Assembly: GCA_016276965.1 (NCBI GenBank)
Contig: JADNRU010000002.1
Coordinates: forward strand, 1-64,000
Length of the DNA stretch: 64,000 bases
Origin: Nitrosopumilales archaeon
GTDB taxonomy: Archaea; Thermoproteota; Nitrososphaeria; Nitrososphaerales; Nitrosopumilaceae
Direction: 5' to 3'
A program made the position numbers and the translations under genes. The notes beneath the pieces are model-generated. The model did not search any database. It saw nothing but the letters and a program-made list of their open reading frames with translations, and was not told the DNA's origin. Below, in pieces: positions 10,084 to 20,960 of this stretch (the first letter of the stretch is position 1; each line of letters starts with the position of its first letter).

Positions 10084-10431
10084 ATGTCAAAAGATCTTAC
10101 AAAAAAGGCAGTTGATATGCTTCTCAAAGGGGCAACATTACTTGGAGAACCCTGTCCATATTGCAAAGGAGTTCGAGTGATGAAGGATGGTCATGCATTA
10201 TGTGTTAATTGTGGAAAAGAACCAAAAATTGAATCAGAATCTAAAATTTCTGAACTAGAAAAAAATATCAAAAAACACGGCGAATCCCCTAATTCTCCTC
10301 TAGCTGTATTAGAGAAAAAACTTGCTAAACTTTCAAAGGAACTTGAGAATGAAAAAGATCACGCAAAACAGCAAGATATCTTAAAATTGATTAATTCCAT
10401 AATTGAGATTATAGAAAAATTGCAAAAGTGA
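10084..10431 (+). CDS. Sjogren's syndrome/scleroderma autoantigen 1 (p27) family protein
   Basis: DMLLKGATLLGEPCPYCKGVRVMKDGHALCVNCGKE zinc-ribbon motif. Confidence 0.85.
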   Translation: MSKDLTKKAVDMLLKGATLLGEPCPYCKGVRVMKDGHALCVNCGKEPKIESESKISELEKNIKKHGESPNSPLAVLEKKLAKLSKELENEKDHAKQQDILKLINSIIEIIEKLQK

Positions 10432-10474
10432 CAAGAAAGTTTTTAAGTACATATACTGACTTTCAAAAACAGAC

Positions 10475-10642
10475 ATGAGTAGTAAAAACAAGGGTGCACC
10501 ATTACCAGCATCAAGCGCTGGATTATTGAGATTCTTTGAAGATGAAACCAAGGGGTTTAAAGTTGATCCAAAAATCGTTGTTACAATACCTTCTGCCCTT
10601 ATAGTTGTCTCATGGTTAATGGATGCATATCTTATACCGTGA
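10475..10642 (+). CDS. Preprotein translocase subunit Sec61-beta (55 aa)
   Basis: MSSKNKGAPLPASSAGLLRFFEDETKGFKVDPKIVVTIPSALIVVSWLMDAYLIP; ASSAGLLRFFEDE...KVDPKIV motif. Below the ORF track size limit. Confidence 0.93.
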   Translation: MSSKNKGAPLPASSAGLLRFFEDETKGFKVDPKIVVTIPSALIVVSWLMDAYLIP

Positions 10643-10648
10643 TCTTAA

Positions 10649-12394
10649 ATGTCTGAACCTCATAGTGATGTTTCAAAGATACATAAAAGATATACACTTA
10701 CTCTAATTAATCCATCCTCATTTTACCATTCATTAATCATTTCCGTAATTGTTACATCATTACTTGTAACCATTACAGTTTTTGTTTACTTAGAGAGTGA
10801 AGATTTTGTTTTTAAATTAATTCCAGTGATTATTGCATTATTAATTACTCAATACATTGATTCTCGTTTTACAAAGAACAAAGAATACTCAAAAGCTTTG
10901 CACATGTCTTTATTCGGGAATAGTCTCTGGTTATTAACTGCATTTGTTGGCTTTTTGTCATACCTGGTACTAAATAGAACAGAAATACCTTTTCTATTCA
11001 TTACAGAAGGAATGTTTTTGTTTGCAAGCTTTAGAATCGGCATTTTCACTACTGTGTTAGGTGCTGATATTAAGAAAGCTTGGCTTGTTTGTTTTATTCA
11101 ACCTCTTTCAATGTTTTTGGCATTAACTCCTGTTGAGATGTGGTATCAAGTTCTTACCGATGTTCAAGCTTTGGGTATTGGAGCCACCTTTTTGGCAATT
11201 GCTACAATATGGTCTATTCTGACTGATAGAGCAGGTCGACCGGGTGTTAAAAGCACTCATGCAATGGTACAAGCATATCTGTCTTCACTATCAAAAGATG
11301 ATCCAACTGAAGTTGAATCTATCCTTTCAGAACGATCTAGGTCATCTAAAGTGTCAACTTCCCAAATCAGATTTCATTCTCAAAGTGAAAACACCGACTT
11401 TAGATTAGTAATTCCTGAAATCCATCCAGGACCATTTCATCCTGTAGGTGGAAGTAATATTCCGTATTTGATGTACAAGAATATGGGGTCTTCAGCAATG
11501 ATCATGCATGGAGTTTCAAATCATTCACTAAATCTTCCATCAAAACAAGAAGTACAGCAATATTTACAAAGTTTGTCTGAAAGTTCAGTATCACAACAAG
11601 GCTTAACATGCACAGAGCCAATTATTTTCCAGGTAAACAAAACTCGAGCAATCGGATTGCTTTTTGGAAAAACAGCTCTCTTGTTTTTGTCTCTTTCACC
11701 ACATGGAATGGAGGATCTTCCTTCTCAAGTAAAAACTGAAATTGAACAATTTTCAAAAAATCGTAACTTTGAACGTGTCTTAATTGTAGATTGCCACAAT
11801 GCAATGGGTGAAGAAATTTCCCAAGATGATTTCGAAGATCTTCTTGCTGCTTCCAAATCATGTTTGGATTCATTAATTACAAAAGATGCTTTTCCACTTG
11901 AATTTGGTTATGCAAATTCATCTGAAATGAATTTGGATGTACCTGATCTTGCAATGGGAGGAATTGGAGTACTTTGCTTGAGAATAAATAACAAAAAATA
12001 CTTTCTTGGATGGGCAGATGCTAACAACATGGAAAATGGTGTTAGAGAAAAAGTTGTAGAACATTTTTCTAATAATGGTTATGAACTATTAGAAATTTGT
12101 ACATCCGACACTCATTATTCACATACACGTGTTAGAAATAAGAAAGGCTATTATCAATTTGGTTTTATTACCAAACCCCGACAAATGGAAGATTGGTATC
12201 TTCAGATAGCAAAAAAAGCCGAAAAAAATATTGAACAAGGTTCCTTTGAAATTTTAGAACATGAAACAAATGTAAAAATTATGGGTTCAACAATTTTACA
12301 AGATTTTTCCAAGGCAGTGGATAACTCTATGAAAATTACAAAAGGATTCCTCCTGGGATGCCTTGGTTTTTTTATGTTGACTATGTTTCTATAG
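10649..12394 (+). CDS. DUF2070 family membrane protein
   Basis: N-terminal multi-TM region and C-terminal soluble domain with PEIHPGPFHPVGGSNIP, HNAMGE, CTSDTHYSH motifs. Confidence 0.82.
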   Translation: MSEPHSDVSKIHKRYTLTLINPSSFYHSLIISVIVTSLLVTITVFVYLESEDFVFKLIPVIIALLITQYIDSRFTKNKEYSKALHMSLFGNSLWLLTAFVGFLSYLVLNRTEIPFLFITEGMFLFASFRIGIFTTVLGADIKKAWLVCFIQPLSMFLALTPVEMWYQVLTDVQALGIGATFLAIATIWSILTDRAGRPGVKSTHAMVQAYLSSLSKDDPTEVESILSERSRSSKVSTSQIRFHSQSENTDFRLVIPEIHPGPFHPVGGSNIPYLMYKNMGSSAMIMHGVSNHSLNLPSKQEVQQYLQSLSESSVSQQGLTCTEPIIFQVNKTRAIGLLFGKTALLFLSLSPHGMEDLPSQVKTEIEQFSKNRNFERVLIVDCHNAMGEEISQDDFEDLLAASKSCLDSLITKDAFPLEFGYANSSEMNLDVPDLAMGGIGVLCLRINNKKYFLGWADANNMENGVREKVVEHFSNNGYELLEICTSDTHYSHTRVRNKKGYYQFGFITKPRQMEDWYLQIAKKAEKNIEQGSFEILEHETNVKIMGSTILQDFSKAVDNSMKITKGFLLGCLGFFMLTMFL

Positions 12395-13079
12395 TTTTCA
12401 AATCATCCAAATTTCCATAAAACTCATCTACAAACGAAGAAAATTGTATGATTGGGATTATTGGTACTTTATCGATGAAGTTTAACTGTTCTTGAAACAA
12501 CGTTACTATTGCCGGAACAGCTATAGCCCCCTCAGTGTTTGCAACATAATGCTTTACTCGAGAAACCTGCTTTTTTACAATATTTCTTAAAAGTGATGAA
12601 CTTTGTCGCTTCCAATGCTTGCAATCAATTAGTATAGCAACTCCGTGATTAATTCCAATTATGTCTATCTCCCTTCTTGGTTTAGTTAAAACAAGATTTC
12701 GAATTACACTGAATCCCCTTGATTCTAAAATCTCCCCTACAAGGCCTTCAAAATCCTTCCAATTCAAATATGTGGCGACTTCCTCTATGGGCGCCCCCTC
12801 ACGTAGGGCAAAAAGAGATGCTTTTAGCTTATCTGCTTGTTTGAAATTTACTGTATTATTATGAAGGGTACCGATTTTGTTTGCAACTAAAGTGTTTAGG
12901 ATCTCTTTTGCAGATATTTGATCGGTTTCTGCAACTATAGAATAATCCAAAAAAGAAATACCGCCAGGGATAATCCCGTTTAATCCTTGTACTAGTGATT
13001 TTAGATTTAGCATAATTCGTTTGTGTTTAGGCTTTAGTTTTAAGGTTATAGTATTTTTTGAAATTACACCTATTAGCAA
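12381..13079 (-). CDS. Restriction-endonuclease-like (Mrr_cat-type) nuclease domain protein
   Basis: FEGLVGEILESRGFSVIRNLVLTKPRREIDIIGINHGVAILIDCKHWKR matches the E...D...CKhW pattern of PD-(D/E)XK. Confidence 0.72.
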   Translation of the reverse strand: MLIGVISKNTITLKLKPKHKRIMLNLKSLVQGLNGIIPGGISFLDYSIVAETDQISAKEILNTLVANKIGTLHNNTVNFKQADKLKASLFALREGAPIEEVATYLNWKDFEGLVGEILESRGFSVIRNLVLTKPRREIDIIGINHGVAILIDCKHWKRQSSSLLRNIVKKQVSRVKHYVANTEGAIAVPAIVTLFQEQLNFIDKVPIIPIIQFSSFVDEFYGNLDDLKTIET

Positions 13080-13134
13080 TCAACTAGCACCATCTACAAC
13101 GAACCTTAAATTACAACAATTGTAAAAACACTTT

Positions 13135-15621
13135 ATGAAAAAATTGGTAGTAATTATTCTATCAATCATTAGCATACAAGTAGCATTAGCAGAAGAAGGA
13201 ACTTTTGTAGATACGGTTCAATTTATTCAGTATCTTGATGAAAATACAGCATTAGAAGAAGTGAAAAACGGAAACTTGGATTTATATTATTTTCGAATAT
13301 CTTCAGACAGGATTGATAATGTAAAAGCACGTGAGGGTTTAAAAATTTTTGAATCAACTGGCGGTTCGTACAGCATACTTGTTAATCCTTCAGAATCTGA
13401 AAAGTTTAATCCGTTTTCAATACAGGAGGTAAGATTTGCACTAAATTATTTGGTAGATAGAAAGTTGATTGTCAACGAATTGATGGGCGGCTATGGAACC
13501 CCCATGATTTCAAATTACGGTCCTTATGACCCAGACTATTTGTTTATTGTTGATGAATTGGAATCATTTCATTTCAAATATAATCCATCTTTGGCAGATG
13601 AGATGATCACAAAAGCACTAGAGGAAGCTGGAGCTGAAAAAATTGGAGACATTTGGACTTTTGATGGAGAAGAAATAGAAATTACTGCATTCATACGTAG
13701 TGATGATCCTGTAAGAAAATCAATTGGAGAAATTCTATCTTCTGAGTTAAAAAAAATTGGTTTTAAAGTTTCAAAAGACTTTGGTGATCTAAACAAGGCA
13801 TTCGTAGTAGTTTATGGTTCAAATCCTGCCAATGTACAATGGAATTTTTACACTGAGGGATGGGGAGGAAGGTCAGCTTTTGTAAAATATGATCCATTAG
13901 GACTAGGACAGATGTACTCTCCATGGTTCTCAAACATGCCTGGATTTAACGACCCGAGTTATTGGAATTATCAAAATGATTACTTGGATTCAATTACACA
14001 AAACATCTATATCGGAAATTTTACGACTGCAGAAGAACGAGTTGATCTAATTAGGGAAGCAACACGCGAGGGCGTTAAAGAATCTGTGAGGATATTTCTT
14101 GCAAGTAAAATTGACCAATATGTTGTAAATGAAAAAATAGATGGTGTTATCAATGATTTTGGAGCTGGCGTTCCAACGAGATTTACTCCAATAAACGCTA
14201 GAACCGATTCAAATTCTCTAACAATAGGTGTAAAACAAATCTACCAAGGAGCATGGAATCCTGTAATGGGAATTAGTGATTTGTACAGTCGTTACATTTG
14301 GGATACTCTATCTGACCCAGGAGTTTTCAAACACCCCTACACAGGTGATACAATTCCAATTAGAACAACTTGGGTAATAGAAACAGCCGGACCTACAGGA
14401 AAATTAGATTTGCCAACAGATGCTATTACATGGGATACTAAGCAACAAAAATGGGTAAATGTAAAAAAAGGAACTAATGCAACTAGCAAAGTAACATTTG
14501 ATTTAGAATTTAGTAATTGGCATCATGGATTACCAATGGATATGAATGATATTTTGCATTCTCTTTATTTTACCTATGAATGGGGTTCTGAACAACAAGA
14601 AAATGACAAAACATTTGATACTGAATATACTCCACGAGCTTCACAAGTAGTCAGTACTCTTTTGGGTATTAGACTAGTTGATGAAAATACTATGGAAGTT
14701 TATGTTGATTATTGGCATTTTGATGAAGCAGAAATTGCTGATTGGGCAAGTATATGGAGCTCAATGCCATGGGAAATCATGTCTGCTATGGAGCAGGCTG
14801 TAATTGATGGTAAGGTTTCATTTTCTCGTTCAGGGGCTGTAAGCAAAAGTGTAAACTGGCTTTCATTGCTAGTGCCTCATGATGCAAAAATTATTCAAGA
14901 ATATCTAGAAGATTTCAAAAACACTGGTTTTGTTCCACCGTTTTTACAGTCATTAGATACGAATCCTCGATATATTCAATCCAGATACGATGTTTCAATA
15001 AAATGGATTTCTGATAATGATCATGCAGTAATTAGCAATGGACCATTTTATCTTGAGAGATATTCTCCAGAATCTAGGACTATAACGATTAAGTCGTTTA
15101 AAGACGCAAGTTATCCATTTGAGGCAGGTCATTGGAAGGATTATGAGGATGTAAAATTTCCAAAAATTACTCAAGTGGAACTGCCGGAGGTAGTAAATAT
15201 TGGAGGAACACTTTCCATTTCAGTTCAGACAGAAGATGCAACAAAAATTCATTATTTTCTGACTAATTCAAAAGGGGAAACAGTTGATTCTGGCATAAAA
15301 GAAGTTAAAGAAAATACTGCATTACTTTCCTTTTCCGAAGAACAAACTTTGAAATTGGAAGATGGAGCTAACGATTTGAAAATTTTTGCAATTTCTGAAT
15401 CAGTTTTAAGACCTGATATTTATACAACTAGTTTTCTGGCTGTTAGTGACTCTATTCGGGAATTACCAGATGTAACTTTAACTGAATTCCAAGAAAGTGA
15501 AATTGAAAAAAATTATTTCAGCTATATTTCAATTGGAATTGGAATTGCAATAGTCGTAACAATAATGTACTTTAGGCGTTCGAGAAAAAAATTACAACGT
15601 TCACAAACTAGGATTTCTTAG
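13135..15621 (+). CDS. Membrane-anchored ABC transporter substrate-binding protein (SBP_bac_5 type)
   Basis: Signal peptide; EVRFALNYLVDRKLIVNELMGGYGTPM and GPFYLERYSPESRTITIK blocks; C-terminal TM plus RRSRKKLQR. Confidence 0.8.
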   Translation: MKKLVVIILSIISIQVALAEEGTFVDTVQFIQYLDENTALEEVKNGNLDLYYFRISSDRIDNVKAREGLKIFESTGGSYSILVNPSESEKFNPFSIQEVRFALNYLVDRKLIVNELMGGYGTPMISNYGPYDPDYLFIVDELESFHFKYNPSLADEMITKALEEAGAEKIGDIWTFDGEEIEITAFIRSDDPVRKSIGEILSSELKKIGFKVSKDFGDLNKAFVVVYGSNPANVQWNFYTEGWGGRSAFVKYDPLGLGQMYSPWFSNMPGFNDPSYWNYQNDYLDSITQNIYIGNFTTAEERVDLIREATREGVKESVRIFLASKIDQYVVNEKIDGVINDFGAGVPTRFTPINARTDSNSLTIGVKQIYQGAWNPVMGISDLYSRYIWDTLSDPGVFKHPYTGDTIPIRTTWVIETAGPTGKLDLPTDAITWDTKQQKWVNVKKGTNATSKVTFDLEFSNWHHGLPMDMNDILHSLYFTYEWGSEQQENDKTFDTEYTPRASQVVSTLLGIRLVDENTMEVYVDYWHFDEAEIADWASIWSSMPWEIMSAMEQAVIDGKVSFSRSGAVSKSVNWLSLLVPHDAKIIQEYLEDFKNTGFVPPFLQSLDTNPRYIQSRYDVSIKWISDNDHAVISNGPFYLERYSPESRTITIKSFKDASYPFEAGHWKDYEDVKFPKITQVELPEVVNIGGTLSISVQTEDATKIHYFLTNSKGETVDSGIKEVKENTALLSFSEEQTLKLEDGANDLKIFAISESVLRPDIYTTSFLAVSDSIRELPDVTLTEFQESEIEKNYFSYISIGIGIAIVVTIMYFRRSRKKLQRSQTRIS

Positions 15622-16234
15622 TTCCAATTACGAATAAAGTTCCAAATTCACGTTTCCACTTTTTACGATTTGTTGGATCTTTAACTTGTTTAGTTTTTGT
15701 CTCAAAACCAGTCTCATCAAACATTTTCTTCCATTCAGATTTTGATCTTAAATCCAATGGAATCTTCATTTGTTTTGACCACCTTACTGTTGCTTTGTTG
15801 TCTCGATAAAAATCTGTACCACAAAAGAACTTTCCATGAGGTTTGAGTAATCGAAAAATTTTTTCTAATGTAATTTCCATTGGTACTGAATAGTATAAAG
15901 ATTCCATTGAAAAAATGTAATCAAATTTTCCTCTATAATTCCAAGATTTTATATCAGTATGAAAGTAAAATTCTTTTGAGGATTTTTTTTTAGTTTTTGC
16001 ATTTTTGATCATGTTTTTGCTTTTATCAATACCCATTGCTTTTTTACAATTTTTAAATTGGGCCATTTTTCTGACAACCCAACCATTTCCACAACCAACA
16101 TCCAGAAATGAAAAATTGGATTTGAACGAAATAGATTTTAAAAACTTGAGCACGGTTTTTGTGTGCTCTTTTTCCATTAATTCAGATCTGCCTGAAAGAG
16201 CCCATTCATCAAAAGTAAGTTTTACTCTATCCAT
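15608..16234 (-). CDS. SAM-dependent methyltransferase
   Basis: FLDVGCGNGWVVRKMAQ, MGIDKSKNMI, FDYIFSMESLYY motifs. Confidence 0.88.
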   Translation of the reverse strand: MDRVKLTFDEWALSGRSELMEKEHTKTVLKFLKSISFKSNFSFLDVGCGNGWVVRKMAQFKNCKKAMGIDKSKNMIKNAKTKKKSSKEFYFHTDIKSWNYRGKFDYIFSMESLYYSVPMEITLEKIFRLLKPHGKFFCGTDFYRDNKATVRWSKQMKIPLDLRSKSEWKKMFDETGFETKTKQVKDPTNRKKWKREFGTLFVIGTKKS

Positions 16235-16356
16235 TTAGTTTGAATTGATTTTTTTTTCAATTTCAATGTTAGTTTTATTTTTGACACGTAGCTTTTGTAT
16301 GAACGATTTCTACTGAAGGCTTAAATCCAAATCTCGTAAAGCAAAGTCGACAAAAA

Positions 16357-16578
16357 TTGCCCGACGAATCATGTAGGAAATGTGGAGGAGTTATAACAAA
16401 ATGCACTCTGTGTGCAGAATGTAGAGAAGTAATCAGCATGATTTGCACAATTTGCGGTGAAAGGACTTTGGAACAATTCCATGATTATTGCATGTATTAT
16501 GTAGAAAATATTCAGACTAAATCTGAACTAGGATTTCAAAATGGAGACTATACTCCAAAAATTTTATCAGTTATCTAG
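16357..16578 (+). CDS. Small Cys-rich (zinc-binding) protein
   Basis: CRKCGG, CTLCAEC, CTICGE cysteine pairs. Confidence 0.65.
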   Translation: MPDESCRKCGGVITKCTLCAECREVISMICTICGERTLEQFHDYCMYYVENIQTKSELGFQNGDYTPKILSVI

Positions 16579-16661
16579 CCTTTCCATTTTTGATAATAAA
16601 TAAAACTTGCAGACAAATTATGAATAACGCTTAAGTAAGATACAGATTCCTTTGGATCCTT

Positions 16662-19658
16662 GTGAAAAGGCCTGCCTGGGTATTAGCAATGTCAATTATG
16701 CTTTTAATGCCAATTTATGCTACGGCACAAAGCTCCGACCGCATTTCACTCCTTGATACTTTTGGTGAATTTGATAAAGGCGAATCAGTGTTTGTTTTTG
16801 GAAGCTTACCGAGAGTTTTACCAGATTCATTTTTGATTCTAAAAATCATAAACCCTCAAGGAGACTTGTGTCAAATCCAACAACTAACCCCTCTTTCAAA
16901 TGGATTATTTCTAACTGAACCAATTCCACTAAAAGGTAGAGTATGTGGAATTTCTGGAGATTATGAAATCAAAGTTTTTTATGGTAGTGATTCTACGACT
17001 TCGAAATTTACTTTAACTACTAAAAAATATCAAGAAAAAACTGGGGGAGATTACTTTGATTCTGCAGTAGACCTTATTTCTGAAAAAATAATTACTATAG
17101 CAGAACAAACTGGTGCAGGTACACTTCTTTACTCGGAGAGATTAGAATTACTTCGATCGCAACCATCAGAAGATACATTAGCGCAACTTGAAGAACTTTA
17201 TGCTGATTTATGGGATGACTTTTTCATTGAAGAAGAATTGTTTGAAATTGATACAAGTCTTCGACCTGCTACAAAAGCTGCATTAGATACTACAGCTGAA
17301 CTAATTGAAGAAGGCAAACTTCCATTTCAAGTTGCAAGGGATATTGACCGACAAACATTTGGCGCCATATTTTATTCACAAATTGGCGATACACAAACTG
17401 CCGTTGAAAAATTAAATGATGTTTTTGTTTCAATAACTAATGTTGATCCCGTAAAAGTTACTTCAAAACAAACACCTAGTTTTGCAGAATTAGAAGAAAC
17501 CCTCCTAAATATTATGAAAAAAACCCATTCAATCATGAGTAGAGATGTTAAGGAAGAAGTCGCATTTATTTTCGCTAGGGGAACTGGTCCAATCTATACT
17601 CAAGAAATAAACCAAATGATTGACCTTTTGTCAAAGTCAAGATATCTTGATGTTATCTTGCGAAATAGTGACCCATTATATCGGCTTGTACATACAGATT
17701 GGGAATCAACAAAATCCTCATTAATTAATCAAGAAAGCATAGAAGATTTACTTCTTAAAAAGGAAAAAGTGGATAAGCTTCATCAGGCAGCGCTTCTGTT
17801 ACGTGAACTTGATGATGTTGACCAATTTCTTTCATCTGATGCAGAAGAAAACTCAGATCTTGCAAACTTGATTTTGCCAGAATGGAATGACCTTCAATTA
17901 AATTTAGAATTGGCACATTCGGCCGATGATATTTTCAATTCGGAAACAGATATTAGAAATATGAAAAATGTTGTAGATGCATCATCAAGAATTTCAAAAA
18001 CAGTGGAGATTTCTAAACAAAGTAATGTTAATTCGGAATTAATACAAAGCTGGGAATCTCTTCTTACGCAAGTAGAGAATGCGGGTTCCGTCAGCCAGAT
18101 ATTGGAAATTGTTTTAGAATTTGATACTTCGATTACCGAGTTACGAGAAAAACGAAACCCTCTGACTATATTGAAATTTGAATATGAGGCACTTAAGGCA
18201 AGAGCTGAGCTTCAAGCAGATTATGAAAATCTATTTTATATTAACAATGCATTGAGAATAATTGATACTGCACAAAAGATGCAGGAAGGAAGTCCCTCTT
18301 TAACGAAAATAGACAGAATTGAAGTATTACTTACATGGGCAAGTGAAAAGGCACCAGAAATTAAAACAGATCTATATTCGTATTCAAAAGACGCATACAA
18401 GATTAGGGCTAGTGACATTTTGCAAAGAGCCAAGTCAATAGAAAATTTAGTAGATTTGAGTTTGCGTAAAAATAAGTTCTTGCCAAATTACATTGAATTT
18501 ACTGATTCGATGAAAGAAAAAGTCGATGAGGCAAGAGATCTTGTAATAAAAAATGATTTGGATGCAGCTGATGATATGGTACGACAATTGATGGCAGATT
18601 GGCAAGAAGTAACACTAGCTTACGCCGATGATCCGTATGGTTCAGATGTAGGTTATAGTATAGAAGAACTGCAAAGAATCGAGTATAGAAAAAAACTCGA
18701 CTCTTTATCTAACGCTGTTTCAAATTTCTATACTGCAGATTTTGAACCATACTCCGATGAATATGTGAAAATGTCTGATCAAGCTTCAGAATTTATTGAC
18801 TATGGAAACTTTGTTGATGCAGAATTAAAGTTCAATGAAATAAGAAAATACTTGAGTGATTATCTAGTTCTAAATAATAAAAGAATAATTTACGACATTT
18901 CATACGACCAAGAAGATGATATTTGGATAATGAGTGGTGCTGTAGATAAACCAGTATTTGATAGACGAGAGAGATTATACCTTACAGTTTATGACATGAA
19001 TGGAGAGGTTCACAGCAACTTAAAATTTACAGATACTCGTGATGGAGAATTTTATACACAATGGAAAGCTCCAACTAAACCAGGATTATACATAGTGATG
19101 TTACAGTATCAAGATGCCAAAGCATCACAAATTGTAAATGTAGAAGAAAAAGCCGTTACTCATAGAACAGAAACACTTGACAGTTTAGAATTGGCTAGAG
19201 AATTTGAGGAGCTTATTACATTCATTGAGGCCTTTGGAAGAGAAAATCTAGAGAAGAACAATTATTATTTTGAACCAGTGTTAAATGATATTAAAGAAGG
19301 ACTTGCAGACAGAGATTCAAAAAAAGTTTCAGATAAACTATCAGAACTAAACCTGTTAATTGAAAGATATCTTCCAGTCAGATCAAAATCAGCAGTAATA
19401 GAAGCTCATATGGATAACGATAAGCTATCTATCTCTGGTTCAGTTGTAAAACCCTATTTAGCTTTTAGAGAAGATCTATTCGTTGACATTTATAACCAAA
19501 AAGGAGAACGTATTGATGAAATATTCCTAAAAGATACTCCTGAAGGTTATGCAGGAAAGTTTTATGAAATTTTATCAAAACCATATGAACCAGGAATGTA
19601 TGTTGCACAACTATGGTATCATGATTTAATGGTATCTGATTTTTTTTATGTTAGATAA
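16662..19658 (+). CDS. Large exported protein with helical core flanked by beta-rich modules
   Basis: Signal peptide (AWVLAMSIMLLMPIYATAQ); long Glu/Leu-rich helical region; repeated beta modules at N- and C-termini. Confidence 0.75.
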   Translation: MKRPAWVLAMSIMLLMPIYATAQSSDRISLLDTFGEFDKGESVFVFGSLPRVLPDSFLILKIINPQGDLCQIQQLTPLSNGLFLTEPIPLKGRVCGISGDYEIKVFYGSDSTTSKFTLTTKKYQEKTGGDYFDSAVDLISEKIITIAEQTGAGTLLYSERLELLRSQPSEDTLAQLEELYADLWDDFFIEEELFEIDTSLRPATKAALDTTAELIEEGKLPFQVARDIDRQTFGAIFYSQIGDTQTAVEKLNDVFVSITNVDPVKVTSKQTPSFAELEETLLNIMKKTHSIMSRDVKEEVAFIFARGTGPIYTQEINQMIDLLSKSRYLDVILRNSDPLYRLVHTDWESTKSSLINQESIEDLLLKKEKVDKLHQAALLLRELDDVDQFLSSDAEENSDLANLILPEWNDLQLNLELAHSADDIFNSETDIRNMKNVVDASSRISKTVEISKQSNVNSELIQSWESLLTQVENAGSVSQILEIVLEFDTSITELREKRNPLTILKFEYEALKARAELQADYENLFYINNALRIIDTAQKMQEGSPSLTKIDRIEVLLTWASEKAPEIKTDLYSYSKDAYKIRASDILQRAKSIENLVDLSLRKNKFLPNYIEFTDSMKEKVDEARDLVIKNDLDAADDMVRQLMADWQEVTLAYADDPYGSDVGYSIEELQRIEYRKKLDSLSNAVSNFYTADFEPYSDEYVKMSDQASEFIDYGNFVDAELKFNEIRKYLSDYLVLNNKRIIYDISYDQEDDIWIMSGAVDKPVFDRRERLYLTVYDMNGEVHSNLKFTDTRDGEFYTQWKAPTKPGLYIVMLQYQDAKASQIVNVEEKAVTHRTETLDSLELAREFEELITFIEAFGRENLEKNNYYFEPVLNDIKEGLADRDSKKVSDKLSELNLLIERYLPVRSKSAVIEAHMDNDKLSISGSVVKPYLAFREDLFVDIYNQKGERIDEIFLKDTPEGYAGKFYEILSKPYEPGMYVAQLWYHDLMVSDFFYVR

Positions 19659-19678
19659 TTTCCTTCTTATAATGTCAA

Positions 19679-20911
19679 TTAAGGTTTTTCAAGATTCTTT
19701 GAAATACCTTTTACAATCATGAACAGTTGCCTAACTGCCAATTTTGGATGATGTGTTGCTAGTTTAACAATATTTGATAACCTAAAATCAGCTTTAATAA
19801 AATCAAGAAATTCTTCATCGCTTAATTGGCTAATAATTTCAATTTCTTTATCCCACTCTTCATCAGACAATCCTAGCCACCTACTTTGCACTTTTGATGC
19901 AGAATTTATTTTTGATTGGATATCTTTTTTCCAATTTTCTTCATATGGTAATAATTTTTCTTCAGAAGTATTTCCGGATTTTATTGCGTTAGCCGAAACC
20001 TGACCTGCAACTCTTCCAAATTTTATAGCGTAACGAATACCTTCTAGTATGAGAGGATTAGCCTGACCTGCTGAATCCCCAACTAAAATTAAATTGTCAT
20101 AAACAGTTTTTCTAGAAAGTCTCTCGTTTGGAATTAAGCCATAATGAAACTCGATTGGAGTAATTTTACCTAATTCCTTAATAGGTCCAATCTTTTTTTC
20201 TATTAACTCTTTTAGTCTCTCAGTAGGATCTACTGTAGATTCTGGTTTTCCAACTCCAACTCCTATACGAACAATATTTTTGCCAACCGGGAAAATCCAT
20301 GCATATCCTGCTGGAGAATATTCTTTTCCTACTAATAACCACCATGTATCTTGTTTGACATTTTCTGCATAAGCTTCGCATTCTGCACCAGCGCCAAATC
20401 TTTTCCACTGGGAAGCTAATCCTAACAATTTAGCAATTACTGATTGAAATCCACTTGCATCAATTACTATTTTACTATTAAAGATAAATTCTTCTTTTGA
20501 TGAAACAGCTTTTACTCCTACAATTTTTCCCTCCTTGTTTGTTATGATATCACATACATTAGTATTAACAAATACATCGGACCCTTCTTTAGCAGCTTGT
20601 TCGGCTAACCAACGAAATGTTTTTCTTACATCTAACACTGCAGCCTTTGGTTCTGTACCACTAATGGTAACCTGATTATTCGGTGAAGCAAAAGAGTAAT
20701 TTTTTATTTCATTGTAACAATTAGATGGAATTCCAAACATTTTTGCATCTTCAATCCAAGTTACTCCACTAGTTCTCACAGTTTGTGCAATAGATTCTTC
20801 TTTTTCTAACAGTGCTACTTTTGAGCCATTTTTTGCTGCTGAATATGCTGCTGAGCTTCCAGCAGGTCCCCCACCAACTACTACAATATCATAATCAAAT
20901 TCTTTGACCAA
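19679..20911 (-). CDS. Geranylgeranyl reductase family / FAD-dependent oxidoreductase
   Basis: DIVVVGGGPAGSSAAYSAAKNGSKVALLEKEE, NLILVGDSAGQANPLILEGIRYAIKFGRVAG. Confidence 0.87.
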   Translation of the reverse strand: MVKEFDYDIVVVGGGPAGSSAAYSAAKNGSKVALLEKEESIAQTVRTSGVTWIEDAKMFGIPSNCYNEIKNYSFASPNNQVTISGTEPKAAVLDVRKTFRWLAEQAAKEGSDVFVNTNVCDIITNKEGKIVGVKAVSSKEEFIFNSKIVIDASGFQSVIAKLLGLASQWKRFGAGAECEAYAENVKQDTWWLLVGKEYSPAGYAWIFPVGKNIVRIGVGVGKPESTVDPTERLKELIEKKIGPIKELGKITPIEFHYGLIPNERLSRKTVYDNLILVGDSAGQANPLILEGIRYAIKFGRVAGQVSANAIKSGNTSEEKLLPYEENWKKDIQSKINSASKVQSRWLGLSDEEWDKEIEIISQLSDEEFLDFIKADFRLSNIVKLATHHPKLAVRQLFMIVKGISKNLEKP

Positions 20912-20960
20912 TTCTTATTCCAACGAAATATTCTAATAATAATCATGGTTTGTAAAGAAA

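Noticed and set aside
12381-13079. Mrr-like nuclease as part of a restriction or defence island
   Set aside because: No methyltransferase, specificity subunit or other defence gene nearby; neighbours are housekeeping or transport genes.
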